Below, piece by piece: positions 15,621-22,803 of a stretch of DNA of 64,000 nucleotides. The first letter of the stretch is position 1, and each line of letters opens with the position of its first letter. The position numbers and the translations under genes were made by a program. The DNA lies in assembly GCA_963835525.1 (NCBI GenBank), contig CAWIFM010000008.1:1612001-1676000 (forward strand). Reading direction: 5' to 3'. The notes under the pieces were generated by a model that had not been told where the DNA came from, did not search any database, and was given only the letters and a program-made list of their open reading frames with translations. This stretch comes from DASSUW01 sp963835525. Its GTDB lineage: Bacteria; Actinomycetota; Thermoleophilia; Solirubrobacterales; Solirubrobacteraceae.

Positions 15621-15736
15621 ATAGGCGGGAGGGCTACCCCTTCTCCCCCCGGTATTCGCGCAAAGTGCGAAAGGGGTTCCATCGATGGCAGCCTGGTCCG
15701 CACGCGGACCCCTCTTGCCGCAGCCAACCAACAGTG

Positions 15737-15750
15737 CGAACATGTGTTCG
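15737..15750 (+). promoter_or_regulatory. LexA box overlapping the imuB start codon
   Basis: CGAACATGTGTTCG has perfect CGAAC/CGTTC-type arms. The GTG initiation codon of imuB is bases 8-10 of the box (15744-15746). Repressor bound here would cover the start of the coding region as well as the promoter's downstream side. Confidence 0.92.
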
Positions 15751-16937
15751 CCCTGATCGTCTGCGCCCTCATCCCGCGGTTCGAGCTCGCCGTCGCCGCC
15801 GGCGGCCGTGAGGTTCTGGCCGCGGGGCCGGTCGCGCTGGCCCCCGAGCCGGGGCGCGAGCAGTTCATCGGCGAGGTCTCCGCGGCCGCCGAGGCGCACG
15901 GCGTGCGCGCCGGCCTGCGGCTGGGGGAGGCGCTCGCACGCTGTCCCACCCTGCGGCTCATCGCACACGACCCTGCCGCCGTGGCCGACGAGTGGGAGCG
16001 CCTGCTGGCCGCGCTCGAGAACGTCGGCGCGGCGGTCGAGCCCGGCCGGCCCGGCCTCGCCTGGTTCGACTCCCGGGGCCTGCGCAACCTGCACGGCGGC
16101 TCCGTCGAGGGGGTGATCGCGGCGGCGCGGCGCGCGCTCGGCACCCCGGCGCGCCTGGGAGCGGCGCCGTCGCGCTTCGCCGCCCTCGCGGCCGCCAGCC
16201 ACGCTCGCATCCGCCGCGCCGAGATCGCACCCGACAAGCGGCTGGCCGCCTACCTCGCCCCGCTGCCGGTCGACCTGCTGTCCAACCGGCCCGAGACCGC
16301 CGCGCTCCCCACCACCCTCGAGCGCTTCGGCATCCACACGCTCGGCGAGCTCGCCGCCCTGCCGAAGGCCGCCCTGGCCGACCGCTTCGGTCCTGCCGGT
16401 CCGCTGGCCAGGGACCTCGCAAAAGGCAAGGACTCCCCGCTGAAGCCCCGTCGCCCCGCCGAGAGCCTGGAGGAGCGGCTCGAGCTGCCGGAGTCGGCCT
16501 CCGGCCAGCAGCTCGAGCGCGCGCTCGGCCTGCTGATCGACCGGCTGCTGGCCCGCCGCGAGCGCCGCGGCCGCTCGATGCGCGCCGCCACCCTCGGCGC
16601 CAAGCTGGTCGAGGGCGGGAGCTGGCGCACGCGCGTGACCTTTCGCGAGGCGCTGGCCGACCCGCGGCGGATGCGGCTCGTGCTCGCGCCCCGCCTGGCC
16701 GAGCTGCCGGCGCCCGCCGACGCCCTCCGGCTCAGAGCCGAGGACCTCGGCCCCCCGCAGGCAGACCAGCGCTCGCTGCTGCAAGAGCCCTCCGTGCAGC
16801 GCGCCGCCCGCCTGCGCGAGGCCGTCCGCCAGGCGCGCGCCGCCGCCGGGCCCGACGCGGCGCTGCGCATCCTGGCGGTCGATCCCGATTCGCGAGTGCC
16901 CGAGCGCCGCCTGGCGCTGACGCCGTGGGATCCCTGA
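15744..16937 (+). CDS. imuB: ImuB-like Y-family polymerase homologue (mutasome subunit)
   Basis: A 397-residue Y-family relative lacking the catalytic acidic residues: the usual DMDAFFASVE motif is replaced by CALIPRFELAVAAGG, as in ImuB. WFDSRGLRNLHGGS is the ImuB-typical second motif, and a helix-hairpin-helix (TLERFGIHTLGELAALPKAA) and little-finger region follow. ImuB is understood to be an inactive scaffold linking DnaE2 to the beta clamp in error-prone lesion bypass. The GTG start inside the LexA box is the only upstream in-frame start giving the family N terminus. The DUF6504 gene overlaps its 3' end. No imuA homologue is visible. Confidence 0.85.
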   Translation: MFALIVCALIPRFELAVAAGGREVLAAGPVALAPEPGREQFIGEVSAAAEAHGVRAGLRLGEALARCPTLRLIAHDPAAVADEWERLLAALENVGAAVEPGRPGLAWFDSRGLRNLHGGSVEGVIAAARRALGTPARLGAAPSRFAALAAASHARIRRAEIAPDKRLAAYLAPLPVDLLSNRPETAALPTTLERFGIHTLGELAALPKAALADRFGPAGPLARDLAKGKDSPLKPRRPAESLEERLELPESASGQQLERALGLLIDRLLARRERRGRSMRAATLGAKLVEGGSWRTRVTFREALADPRRMRLVLAPRLAELPAPADALRLRAEDLGPPQADQRSLLQEPSVQRAARLREAVRQARAAAGPDAALRILAVDPDSRVPERRLALTPWDP

Positions 16938-17173
16938 GGCCGCGCCGGCTGGCCGAGCCGAGGCCGGCCACCGTCGTGGCCGGCCCGGACGGACACCCGC
17001 GACAGATCGACGGCCACGCCATCGAGGCGATCCGGGAGTCGTGGCTGATCGAGGACCGCTGGTGGACCGACGTGCCGCTGCGTCGCCGCTACTGGGAGGT
17101 CGTCACCGCCGACGGGCGCAACCTGATCGCCTACCGCGATCTCGTGCGCGGGCGCTGGTACACGCAGCGCTAG
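16925..17173 (+). CDS. DUF6504 family protein
   Basis: An 82-residue protein beginning at a GTG that overlaps the imuB stop. The core reads AIRESWLIEDRWWTDVPL, then RRYWEVVTADGRNLIAYRDL, then GRWYTQR, a pattern of conserved Trp/Arg characteristic of DUF6504, which is repeatedly found after imuB-like genes. Its overlap with imuB means it is SOS-controlled here. The function is unknown; participation in the mutasome is inferred only from position. Confidence 0.8.
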   Translation: MGSLRPRRLAEPRPATVVAGPDGHPRQIDGHAIEAIRESWLIEDRWWTDVPLRRRYWEVVTADGRNLIAYRDLVRGRWYTQR

Positions 17174-17321
17174 GCGGCAAGGCGCACGCCGCGTCGCGGG
17201 TGTCGGGCATGCGCAGGTCCTGCGCAGCCGGATAGTGCAGGTCGGTGGGAGGGTCGATCCGGGCCGCCGCGGGAGCGGCGAGGAACGAGAGGACGAGCAG
17301 GGAGGTGAGGAGGGTACGCAT
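17103..17321 (-). CDS. Possible small secreted protein (weak)
   Basis: From the ATG at 17321 the minus strand reads MRTLLTSLLVLSFLAAPAAA, a convincing signal peptide with an AAA cleavage region, then RIDPPTDLHYPAAQDLRMPD. The last ~25 residues are Arg/Ala-rich and antisense to DUF6504, so the real 3' end may be misjudged or the gene may be decayed. No family is recognised. Confidence 0.35.
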   Translation of the reverse strand: MRTLLTSLLVLSFLAAPAAARIDPPTDLHYPAAQDLRMPDTRDAACALPPSAACTSARARDRGRRSGCARRR

Positions 17322-17431
17322 GGTCCGACGCTAAGTCCGGTCCCAGCACCCACACATCGGTGAGAACACCGCTTCTCCGCTGCAAGTGGGGGTGACCCCT
17401 CTAGGGAGTTTCACCAATAGGCTGCCGCGCC

Positions 17432-18781
17432 GTGTCCGTCGACCGCTCCCGCCTGACCGCGCTGCTCACGAGCGAGCGCGAGGACTTCGCGCGGCGCAAC
17501 CCGCGCTCCGCCGCCGCCTACCAGGCTGCCCGCCCGCACCTGCTCGGCGGCGTGCCGATGACCTGGATGAACCTCGCGGCGGGCGGCTTCCCGCTCTTTC
17601 TCGAGCACGCCGGCGGGGCGCGGGTCACCGACCTCGACGGCCACGAGTACGTCGACTTCGCGCTCGGCGACACCGGCGCCATGGCCGGCCATTCGCCGCC
17701 CGCCACCGTCGAGGCGATCACCCGCCAGAGCGCCCGCGGCATCACGGCGATGATGCCGACCGAGGACGCCGCCTGGGTGGGGGAGGAGCTCGCGCGCCGC
17801 TTCGGACCGCCGCAGTGGTCGTTCACGCTCACGGCCACCGACGCCAACCGCTGGGCGATCCGGCTCGCGCGCCAGGTCACGAGACGCCCGAAGGTCCTCG
17901 TCAACGCCTGGTGCTACCACGGCAGCGTCGACGAGTCGTTCGCGCTGCGCGACGGCGATCGCGTCGTGGCCCGGCCGGGGAACACCGGCCCGCCGGTCGA
18001 CCTCGCCCAGACGACCCGCGTCGCGGAGTTCAACGACGCCGAGCAGCTCGAGCGCGAGCTCGCCCACGAGGATGTCGCCGTCGTCCTGATGGAGCCGGCG
18101 CTGACCAACATCGGCATCGTGCTGCCGGAGCCCGGCTACCTCGACGCGGTGAGGAGCCTCACGCGCGAGTACGGGACCCTGCTCATCGACGACGAGACGC
18201 ACACCTTCAGCGCCGGCCCGGGCGGCGCCACCCGCGCGTGGAACCTGGACCCGGACATCGTCACGATCGGCAAGGCGATCGCCGGCGGCGTCCCCTCCGG
18301 CGCCTTCGGGATCTCGGCCGAGCTGGCCGAGCGGATCGCCTCCGACCGCGACGCCGACCTCATCGACACCGGCGGCGTCGGCGGCACCCTGGCCGGCAAC
18401 GCGCTCTCACTCGCCGCCACCCGCGCCACGCTCGAGCACGTGCTGACCGACGACGCCTTCGCCGGCATGATCGACCTCGCCACCCGCTTCACGGCGGGCG
18501 TGCAGGACGCCATCGATGCCCACGGCCTGCCGTGGTCGGTTGCCCAGATCGGCGCCCGCGCCGAGTACCGCTTCGCCTCGCCGGCGCCGCGCACCGGCAG
18601 CGAGGCGGCCGCCGCCGGCGACCGCGATCTCGAGGACTTCCTGCACGTCCACCTGGCCAATCGCGGCGTGATGATCACGCCCTTCCACAACATGGCGCTG
18701 ATGTGCCCGGCGACCACCGAGGCGGACGTCGACCGGCATACGGAAGTCTTCGGCGACGCTCTCGACCGGCTTTCGTCCTAA
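17432..18781 (+). CDS. Class III aminotransferase (GSA-aminomutase-like)
   Basis: A 449-residue PLP enzyme of the acetyl-ornithine/glutamate-1-semialdehyde aminotransferase class. LLGGVPMTWMNLAAGGFPLF and HEYVDFALGDTGAMAGHSP form the N-terminal domain, LLIDDETHTFSAGPGG contains the PLP-nitrogen Asp, and IVTIGKAIAGGVPSGAFG contains the Schiff-base Lys. It starts at GTG. It shares the overall plan of the aminotransferase at 53939-55327 but is clearly divergent. It is not a canonical HemL; an omega-transaminase on a specialised substrate is likely. No Shine-Dalgarno is obvious, and its neighbours (imuB/DUF6504 and surface genes) do not suggest a pathway. Confidence 0.85.
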   Translation: MSVDRSRLTALLTSEREDFARRNPRSAAAYQAARPHLLGGVPMTWMNLAAGGFPLFLEHAGGARVTDLDGHEYVDFALGDTGAMAGHSPPATVEAITRQSARGITAMMPTEDAAWVGEELARRFGPPQWSFTLTATDANRWAIRLARQVTRRPKVLVNAWCYHGSVDESFALRDGDRVVARPGNTGPPVDLAQTTRVAEFNDAEQLERELAHEDVAVVLMEPALTNIGIVLPEPGYLDAVRSLTREYGTLLIDDETHTFSAGPGGATRAWNLDPDIVTIGKAIAGGVPSGAFGISAELAERIASDRDADLIDTGGVGGTLAGNALSLAATRATLEHVLTDDAFAGMIDLATRFTAGVQDAIDAHGLPWSVAQIGARAEYRFASPAPRTGSEAAAAGDRDLEDFLHVHLANRGVMITPFHNMALMCPATTEADVDRHTEVFGDALDRLSS

Positions 18782-18793
18782 GATGTTGCCCAG

Positions 18794-18967
18794 GTGTTAC
18801 CGATTGCCTATCTAGATGCCGGCACGGGGAGCATGCTGCTGCAGCTGCTGGTGGGCGGCCTTGCCGCCATCAGCGTCGCCGCCAAGTTCTACTGGCGGCG
18901 CGTGCTGAGGTTCCTGCGCATCCGCAAGGACGAGCCGGATGCCGCCGAGTCGCACACCCGCGGCTGA
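18794..18967 (+). CDS. Small single-span membrane protein with YLDxGTGSM motif
   Basis: A 57-residue protein starting at GTG. PIAYLDAGTGSMLLQLLVGG is followed by a hydrophobic helix (LAAISVAAKFYW) and a basic tail (RRVLRFLRIRKDEPDAAE). The YLDxGTGSM motif recurs in tiny actinobacterial membrane proteins encoded beside surface-polymer methyltransferases and phosphatase-superfamily genes. It overlaps the methyltransferase ORF start by 29 bases, so coexpression is likely. The role is unknown, perhaps membrane recruitment of its neighbours. Confidence 0.72.
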   Translation: MLPIAYLDAGTGSMLLQLLVGGLAAISVAAKFYWRRVLRFLRIRKDEPDAAESHTRG

Positions 18968-20339
18968 GAGCAGCACCGAGCTCGGTTCCTTCCGGGACCC
19001 CGACAGCCGCGTCTTTCTCGACGACGACGTCGTCTACCGCGTCCTCAGCCACGACGGCTGGCAGGACTGGCTCGCGCTGGCCGCGACTCCGCTCGTCGCC
19101 GACGACGGGCTGATCCCGACCGAGCCCGTCGAGCTCGACGACCTGCCCGACCTCACCGCCGGTCCCGCGGCCGGCGCGCTCAAGCACGAGAAGGTCCCGT
19201 TCATCTCCTATCCGTATGAGTGGCCGTTCTCGATGCTCAAGGACGCGGCGCTGCTCCAGCTCGAGCTCGGCCGCCGCGCCCTCCAGCACGACCTCACGCT
19301 CAAGGACGCCTCGGCCTACAACGTGCAGTTCAAGGGAGCGAAGCCCGTCTTCGTCGACGTCGGCTCCTTCGAGCGGCTCAACGAGGGCGAGCCATGGGCC
19401 GGCTACCGCCAGTTCTGCATGCTCTTCCTCTATCCGCTGATGCTGCAGGCCTACAGGGGCATGCCGTACCACGCGCTGCTGCGCGGCCAGCTCGACGGGA
19501 TCAAGCCGGGCGAGGCGCGGGCGCTGCTGTCCGCCCGCCGCCGCGGCGTGCTCACCCACGTCGTCCTGCACGCCCGGCTCGAGGCCCGCTACGCCGACGC
19601 CGGCGGCCGCGAGGTCAAGCGCGACCTCAAGCGCGCGGGCTTCGGCAAGGCGCTGCTCGACGCGAACCTGCGCAAGCTCGAGAAGCTCGTACGCCGGCTC
19701 GAGTTCAAGCCCGGCCGTACGGCCTGGACCGAGTACGGGCAGACGAACACCTACAGCGACGAGGAGGCCGCCCGCAAGGCCGAGTTCGTCCGCATGGCCG
19801 CGGCCCGCCACCCGGGCGGCCGCGTCTGGGACCTCGGCTGCAACGACGGCACGTACTCGCGCGTGGCGGCCGAGCACGCTGCCAGCGTGGTGGCCGTCGA
19901 CGCCGACCACGCCACCGTCGACGGGCTCTACCGGGTCCTGAGAGACGAACAGCGCACCGACATCCTCCCGCTGGTGATGAGCCTCACCGACCCGTCGCCC
20001 GACGTCGGCTGGCGCGGGCTCGAGCGGGCGCGGCTCGAGCGCCGCGGCACGCCCGACCTCGCGCTGGCCCTGGCGCTCATCCACCACGTGGTCATCACCG
20101 GCAACGTCCCGGTGCGCGAGTTCGTCGCCTGGCTGCGCTCGCTCGACTGCGCGCTGGTGATCGAGTTCCCCGAGCGCGAGGACCCGATGGTGCAGAAGCT
20201 GCTTTCCGGGAAGACAGACAAGGCCAACCCGGACTACGAGCGCGAGACGTTCGAGCGCACCCTCGGCGAGCGGTTCGAGGTCGAGCGCGCGGAGCGGCTC
20301 GGCTCACGGACGCTCTACGAGGCCCGCCCACGCGCATAA
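18939..20339 (+). CDS. Class I SAM-dependent methyltransferase-like protein
   Basis: A 466-residue protein with a ~270-residue N-terminal domain (including YPYEWPFSMLKDAALLQLEL and KPVFVDVGSFERLNEGEPWA) and a C-terminal Rossmann methyltransferase domain. Motif I is RVWDLGCNDGTYSRVAA, followed by VVAVDADHATV, and LALALIHHVVI corresponds to the post-II region. The N-terminal part resembles proteins annotated as nodulation-type methyltransferases acting on surface glycans. It is encoded between the small membrane protein and the membrane sulfatase-like protein, overlapping both. The acceptor is unknown. Confidence 0.8.
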   Translation: MPPSRTPAAESSTELGSFRDPDSRVFLDDDVVYRVLSHDGWQDWLALAATPLVADDGLIPTEPVELDDLPDLTAGPAAGALKHEKVPFISYPYEWPFSMLKDAALLQLELGRRALQHDLTLKDASAYNVQFKGAKPVFVDVGSFERLNEGEPWAGYRQFCMLFLYPLMLQAYRGMPYHALLRGQLDGIKPGEARALLSARRRGVLTHVVLHARLEARYADAGGREVKRDLKRAGFGKALLDANLRKLEKLVRRLEFKPGRTAWTEYGQTNTYSDEEAARKAEFVRMAAARHPGGRVWDLGCNDGTYSRVAAEHAASVVAVDADHATVDGLYRVLRDEQRTDILPLVMSLTDPSPDVGWRGLERARLERRGTPDLALALALIHHVVITGNVPVREFVAWLRSLDCALVIEFPEREDPMVQKLLSGKTDKANPDYERETFERTLGERFEVERAERLGSRTLYEARPRA

Positions 20340-22351
20340 AGGCACTGCATCTCACCGCCCTCTGGGCGTTCGCCTTCGCCCAGCCGCTCTTCAACCTGCT
20401 CGGCGACCAGGCGCAGTTCTTCGTCGCGCGCGGGAGCACGACGATCGACATCGTGCTGTTCGCGCTCGTCGTCACGCTGGTGCCGCCGGCGCTGCTCACG
20501 CTGCTCGTCTGGCTTGCCGGGAAGGCGGGCTTCGGCGACGCGCTGCAGCTCGTGTTCGTCGGCCTGCTCGCGGCGGCGATCCTGCTGCCGCCGATCGGCG
20601 ACCTGCTCGGCGGCTCGGCGATCTCCGTGCCGGTCGCCCTGCTGGCCGGCGCGGGCCTCGCGGCGCTCTACGCGCGCGCAGCGCCCGTCCGCTCCTTCGT
20701 CACCGTCATCTCGCCGGCGCCGCTGCTCTTCCTCGTCCTCTTCCTGTTCATCTCGCCGGTCTCCGAGCTCGTGCTGCCGGAGGGCGGGGCGGAGGCGGTG
20801 GCGGGCGAGTCGCGCTCGCGCACGCCGGTCGTGATGGTCGTCTTCGACGAGCTGCCCGCCACCTCGCTGATGGGCGCGGACGACCGGATCGACGCCCGCC
20901 GCTACCCGGCGTTCGCCTCGCTCGCGCGCGACGCCACCTGGTACCGCACGGCGACGACCGTCTCCGGCCGCACCACCGAGGCGGTGCCCGCCATGCTCAC
21001 CGGCCGCAAGCCGCGCGAGGGCGACCTGCCGATCGCCGCCGACCACCCGCAGAACCTGTTCACGCTGCTCTCGCGCAGCCACCGGCTGTCAGTGGTGGAG
21101 CCGATCACCGACATCTGCCCGACCGACCTGTGCGCCGAGGACCGGCCCGACATGGCGGACCGCCTGACCTCGCTCGCCAAGGACCTGCGCGTCGTCTCCG
21201 CCCACCTGCTCCTGCCCGACGACCTCGACGAGGACCTGCCGCCGATCGACCGCGACTGGCAGGGATTCGAGAACGAGGCGATCGGACCGAGAGCCACGAG
21301 CGAGCAGCGAAGGGCTTTCATCGAGGAGATCTTCGAGCGGATCGGCAACGACGACCCGCCGGCGCGATTCAAGACGATCGAGGACGCCGTCGGCGAGCCG
21401 GGCGCCCGCCCGCAGCTGCTGTTCCTGCACACGAGCATCCCGCACATCCCCTGGCACTACACGCCCGAGGGCAAGCGCTACGAGACCGGCGTGTCGCTCC
21501 CCGGCGTGATCGACGGCACCTGGGTCGCGCCCCAGTGGCTCGCCGACCAGGGCTTCCAGCGCCACCTGCTCCAGACCGAGTACGCGGACAAGCTGCTCGG
21601 CGACCTCCTGCGGAGGCTTCGCGGCGCGGATCTCTACGCCCGCGCGCTCGTGGTCGTCCTGGCCGACCACGGGGTCAGCTTCAAGGCGGGCGACCGCCGG
21701 CGCCGGCCGACGCCCACCAACGTCCACGACGTCGCCACCGTGCCGCTCTTCATCAAGCTGCCCGGCCAGCAAGGGGGCGGCATCGAGGACACCGCGGTGC
21801 GCACGATCGACGTCCTGCCGACCATCGCCGAGGAGCTCGGCCTGGAGCTGCGCGAGCCGATCGACGGCGTCCCGGTGGACGAGCGCGACGCGGACCCGGG
21901 CAACGAGATCGACGTCCCCGATAGCTGGGAGGCCGGCACCACGACCGACTTCGGGACGATCCTGCGCCAGCGCCGGGAGCGGCTGCGCTACGAGCGGTCG
22001 CTGCTCGAGCCGGCCGGCTACGACGCCTTCAAGATGGGCCCGCGTCCCGACCTGGTCGGCAGCCGCGCCGTGGCGTCGCAGCAGGGCGACGGGAAGGTCG
22101 AGCTCGAGAACCCCGGCCAGTTCGGCGACGTCGACCTCGACTCGCCGCTGCTGCCGATCTGGGTCTCCGGCTCCGTCACCGCGCTGCCCGGCGGCAGCGA
22201 CGTCGCGATCGTGGTCAACGGCCGCGTCGCGGCCACCACGAAGGTCGAACGCGGCCACTTCGCCTCGCTCATCCCGCCGAGCGCACTCCGGGACGGCGAG
22301 AACCGCGTCGAGGTCCTCGAGATCGACGGCGACACATTTAGGAAGCTCTAG
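20336..22351 (+). CDS. Membrane-anchored sulfatase/alkaline-phosphatase superfamily protein
   Basis: A ~671-residue protein. The first ~160 residues hold four or five transmembrane helices (LHLTALWAFAFAQPLFNLL onward). A sulfatase-like domain follows: RTPVVMVVFDELPATSLMG carries the metal Asp, TTVSGRTTEAVPAMLTGRKP carries a Thr/Ser nucleophile as in LtaS/phosphotransferase types rather than a Cys sulfatase motif, and ARALVVVLADHGVSFKAG supplies Asp-His. A beta-domain ends the protein. Start codon: no ATG, GTG or TTG lies near the natural N terminus; ATA at 20336 overlaps the preceding TAA (ATAA), and CTG at 20345 is the alternative. Modification of a cell-surface polymer is probable. Confidence 0.75.
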   Translation: MKALHLTALWAFAFAQPLFNLLGDQAQFFVARGSTTIDIVLFALVVTLVPPALLTLLVWLAGKAGFGDALQLVFVGLLAAAILLPPIGDLLGGSAISVPVALLAGAGLAALYARAAPVRSFVTVISPAPLLFLVLFLFISPVSELVLPEGGAEAVAGESRSRTPVVMVVFDELPATSLMGADDRIDARRYPAFASLARDATWYRTATTVSGRTTEAVPAMLTGRKPREGDLPIAADHPQNLFTLLSRSHRLSVVEPITDICPTDLCAEDRPDMADRLTSLAKDLRVVSAHLLLPDDLDEDLPPIDRDWQGFENEAIGPRATSEQRRAFIEEIFERIGNDDPPARFKTIEDAVGEPGARPQLLFLHTSIPHIPWHYTPEGKRYETGVSLPGVIDGTWVAPQWLADQGFQRHLLQTEYADKLLGDLLRRLRGADLYARALVVVLADHGVSFKAGDRRRRPTPTNVHDVATVPLFIKLPGQQGGGIEDTAVRTIDVLPTIAEELGLELREPIDGVPVDERDADPGNEIDVPDSWEAGTTTDFGTILRQRRERLRYERSLLEPAGYDAFKMGPRPDLVGSRAVASQQGDGKVELENPGQFGDVDLDSPLLPIWVSGSVTALPGGSDVAIVVNGRVAATTKVERGHFASLIPPSALRDGENRVEVLEIDGDTFRKL

Positions 22352-22396
22352 GGTTCCTCCCAGGCTCCCTTGAGGGTCGGGCCGGATGATGGGGCC

Positions 22397-22717
22397 ATGA
22401 CTCGCCTGCGCCCAGTGGTCGTCCCCGTCGCAGCCCTCGCGCTGGCGACGGCGGCGCCCAGCGCGACAGCGCAACCGCGCAGGCCCGTCACGCAATGGGC
22501 CAACACCCCCTCGGCCCATTCCCTGGCCGCCGAGCTCGCGGACCTGGCTCCGCGGGCCGCCCTTGTCCAGCCGGCGACGTCCCTGCCCCTCGCCGTGCTG
22601 TTCCCCTCGGGCGAGGCGGCCGTACCGGACGTCCGGCACGCGCCGGCGGCATCCCCCGCCGCCGCCGGCGCGGCCGGCCGTCCACTCGTCGCGACCGCGC
22701 GCGGGCCACCACGCTGA
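22397..22717 (+). CDS. Possible small secreted Ala/Pro-rich protein
   Basis: From ATG 22397 the frame encodes 106 residues starting MTRLRPVVVPVAALALATAA with a cleavable-looking signal (SATAQ), followed by an Ala/Pro-rich stretch with no Cys and no domain recognised. It lies between the sulfatase-like gene and dnaE2. The composition is partly what any GC-rich frame would give, so only the signal peptide speaks for it. Confidence 0.42.
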   Translation: MTRLRPVVVPVAALALATAAPSATAQPRRPVTQWANTPSAHSLAAELADLAPRAALVQPATSLPLAVLFPSGEAAVPDVRHAPAASPAAAGAAGRPLVATARGPPR

Positions 22718-22789
22718 CCGGCCCTGCGCGGCGGGAGGGCTGGACGGCCTCCCGCCGCGGTCGCCGGTTCATTTCGTCCGTCCCGTATG

Positions 22790-22803
22790 CGAACATGTGT
22801 TCG
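22790..22803 (+). promoter_or_regulatory. LexA box overlapping the dnaE2 start codon
   Basis: CGAACATGTGTTCG is identical to the box at imuB. The GTG start of dnaE2 is again bases 8-10 of the box (22797-22799), so the two mutasome genes have the same operator-to-start geometry although they are 7 kb apart. Confidence 0.92.

Noticed and set aside
19220..20335. A 1043-codon frame that would extend the sulfatase-like protein upstream
   Set aside because: The portion before about 20336 overlaps the methyltransferase in another frame and is low-complexity Arg/Ala/Pro. The hydrophobic N terminus of the real protein begins near 20336.
22563..22796. An upstream start adding 78 residues to DnaE2
   Set aside because: The added residues are Arg/Pro-rich and unlike the family. 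The GTG at 22797 begins exactly at the PHP domain and coincides with the LexA box.
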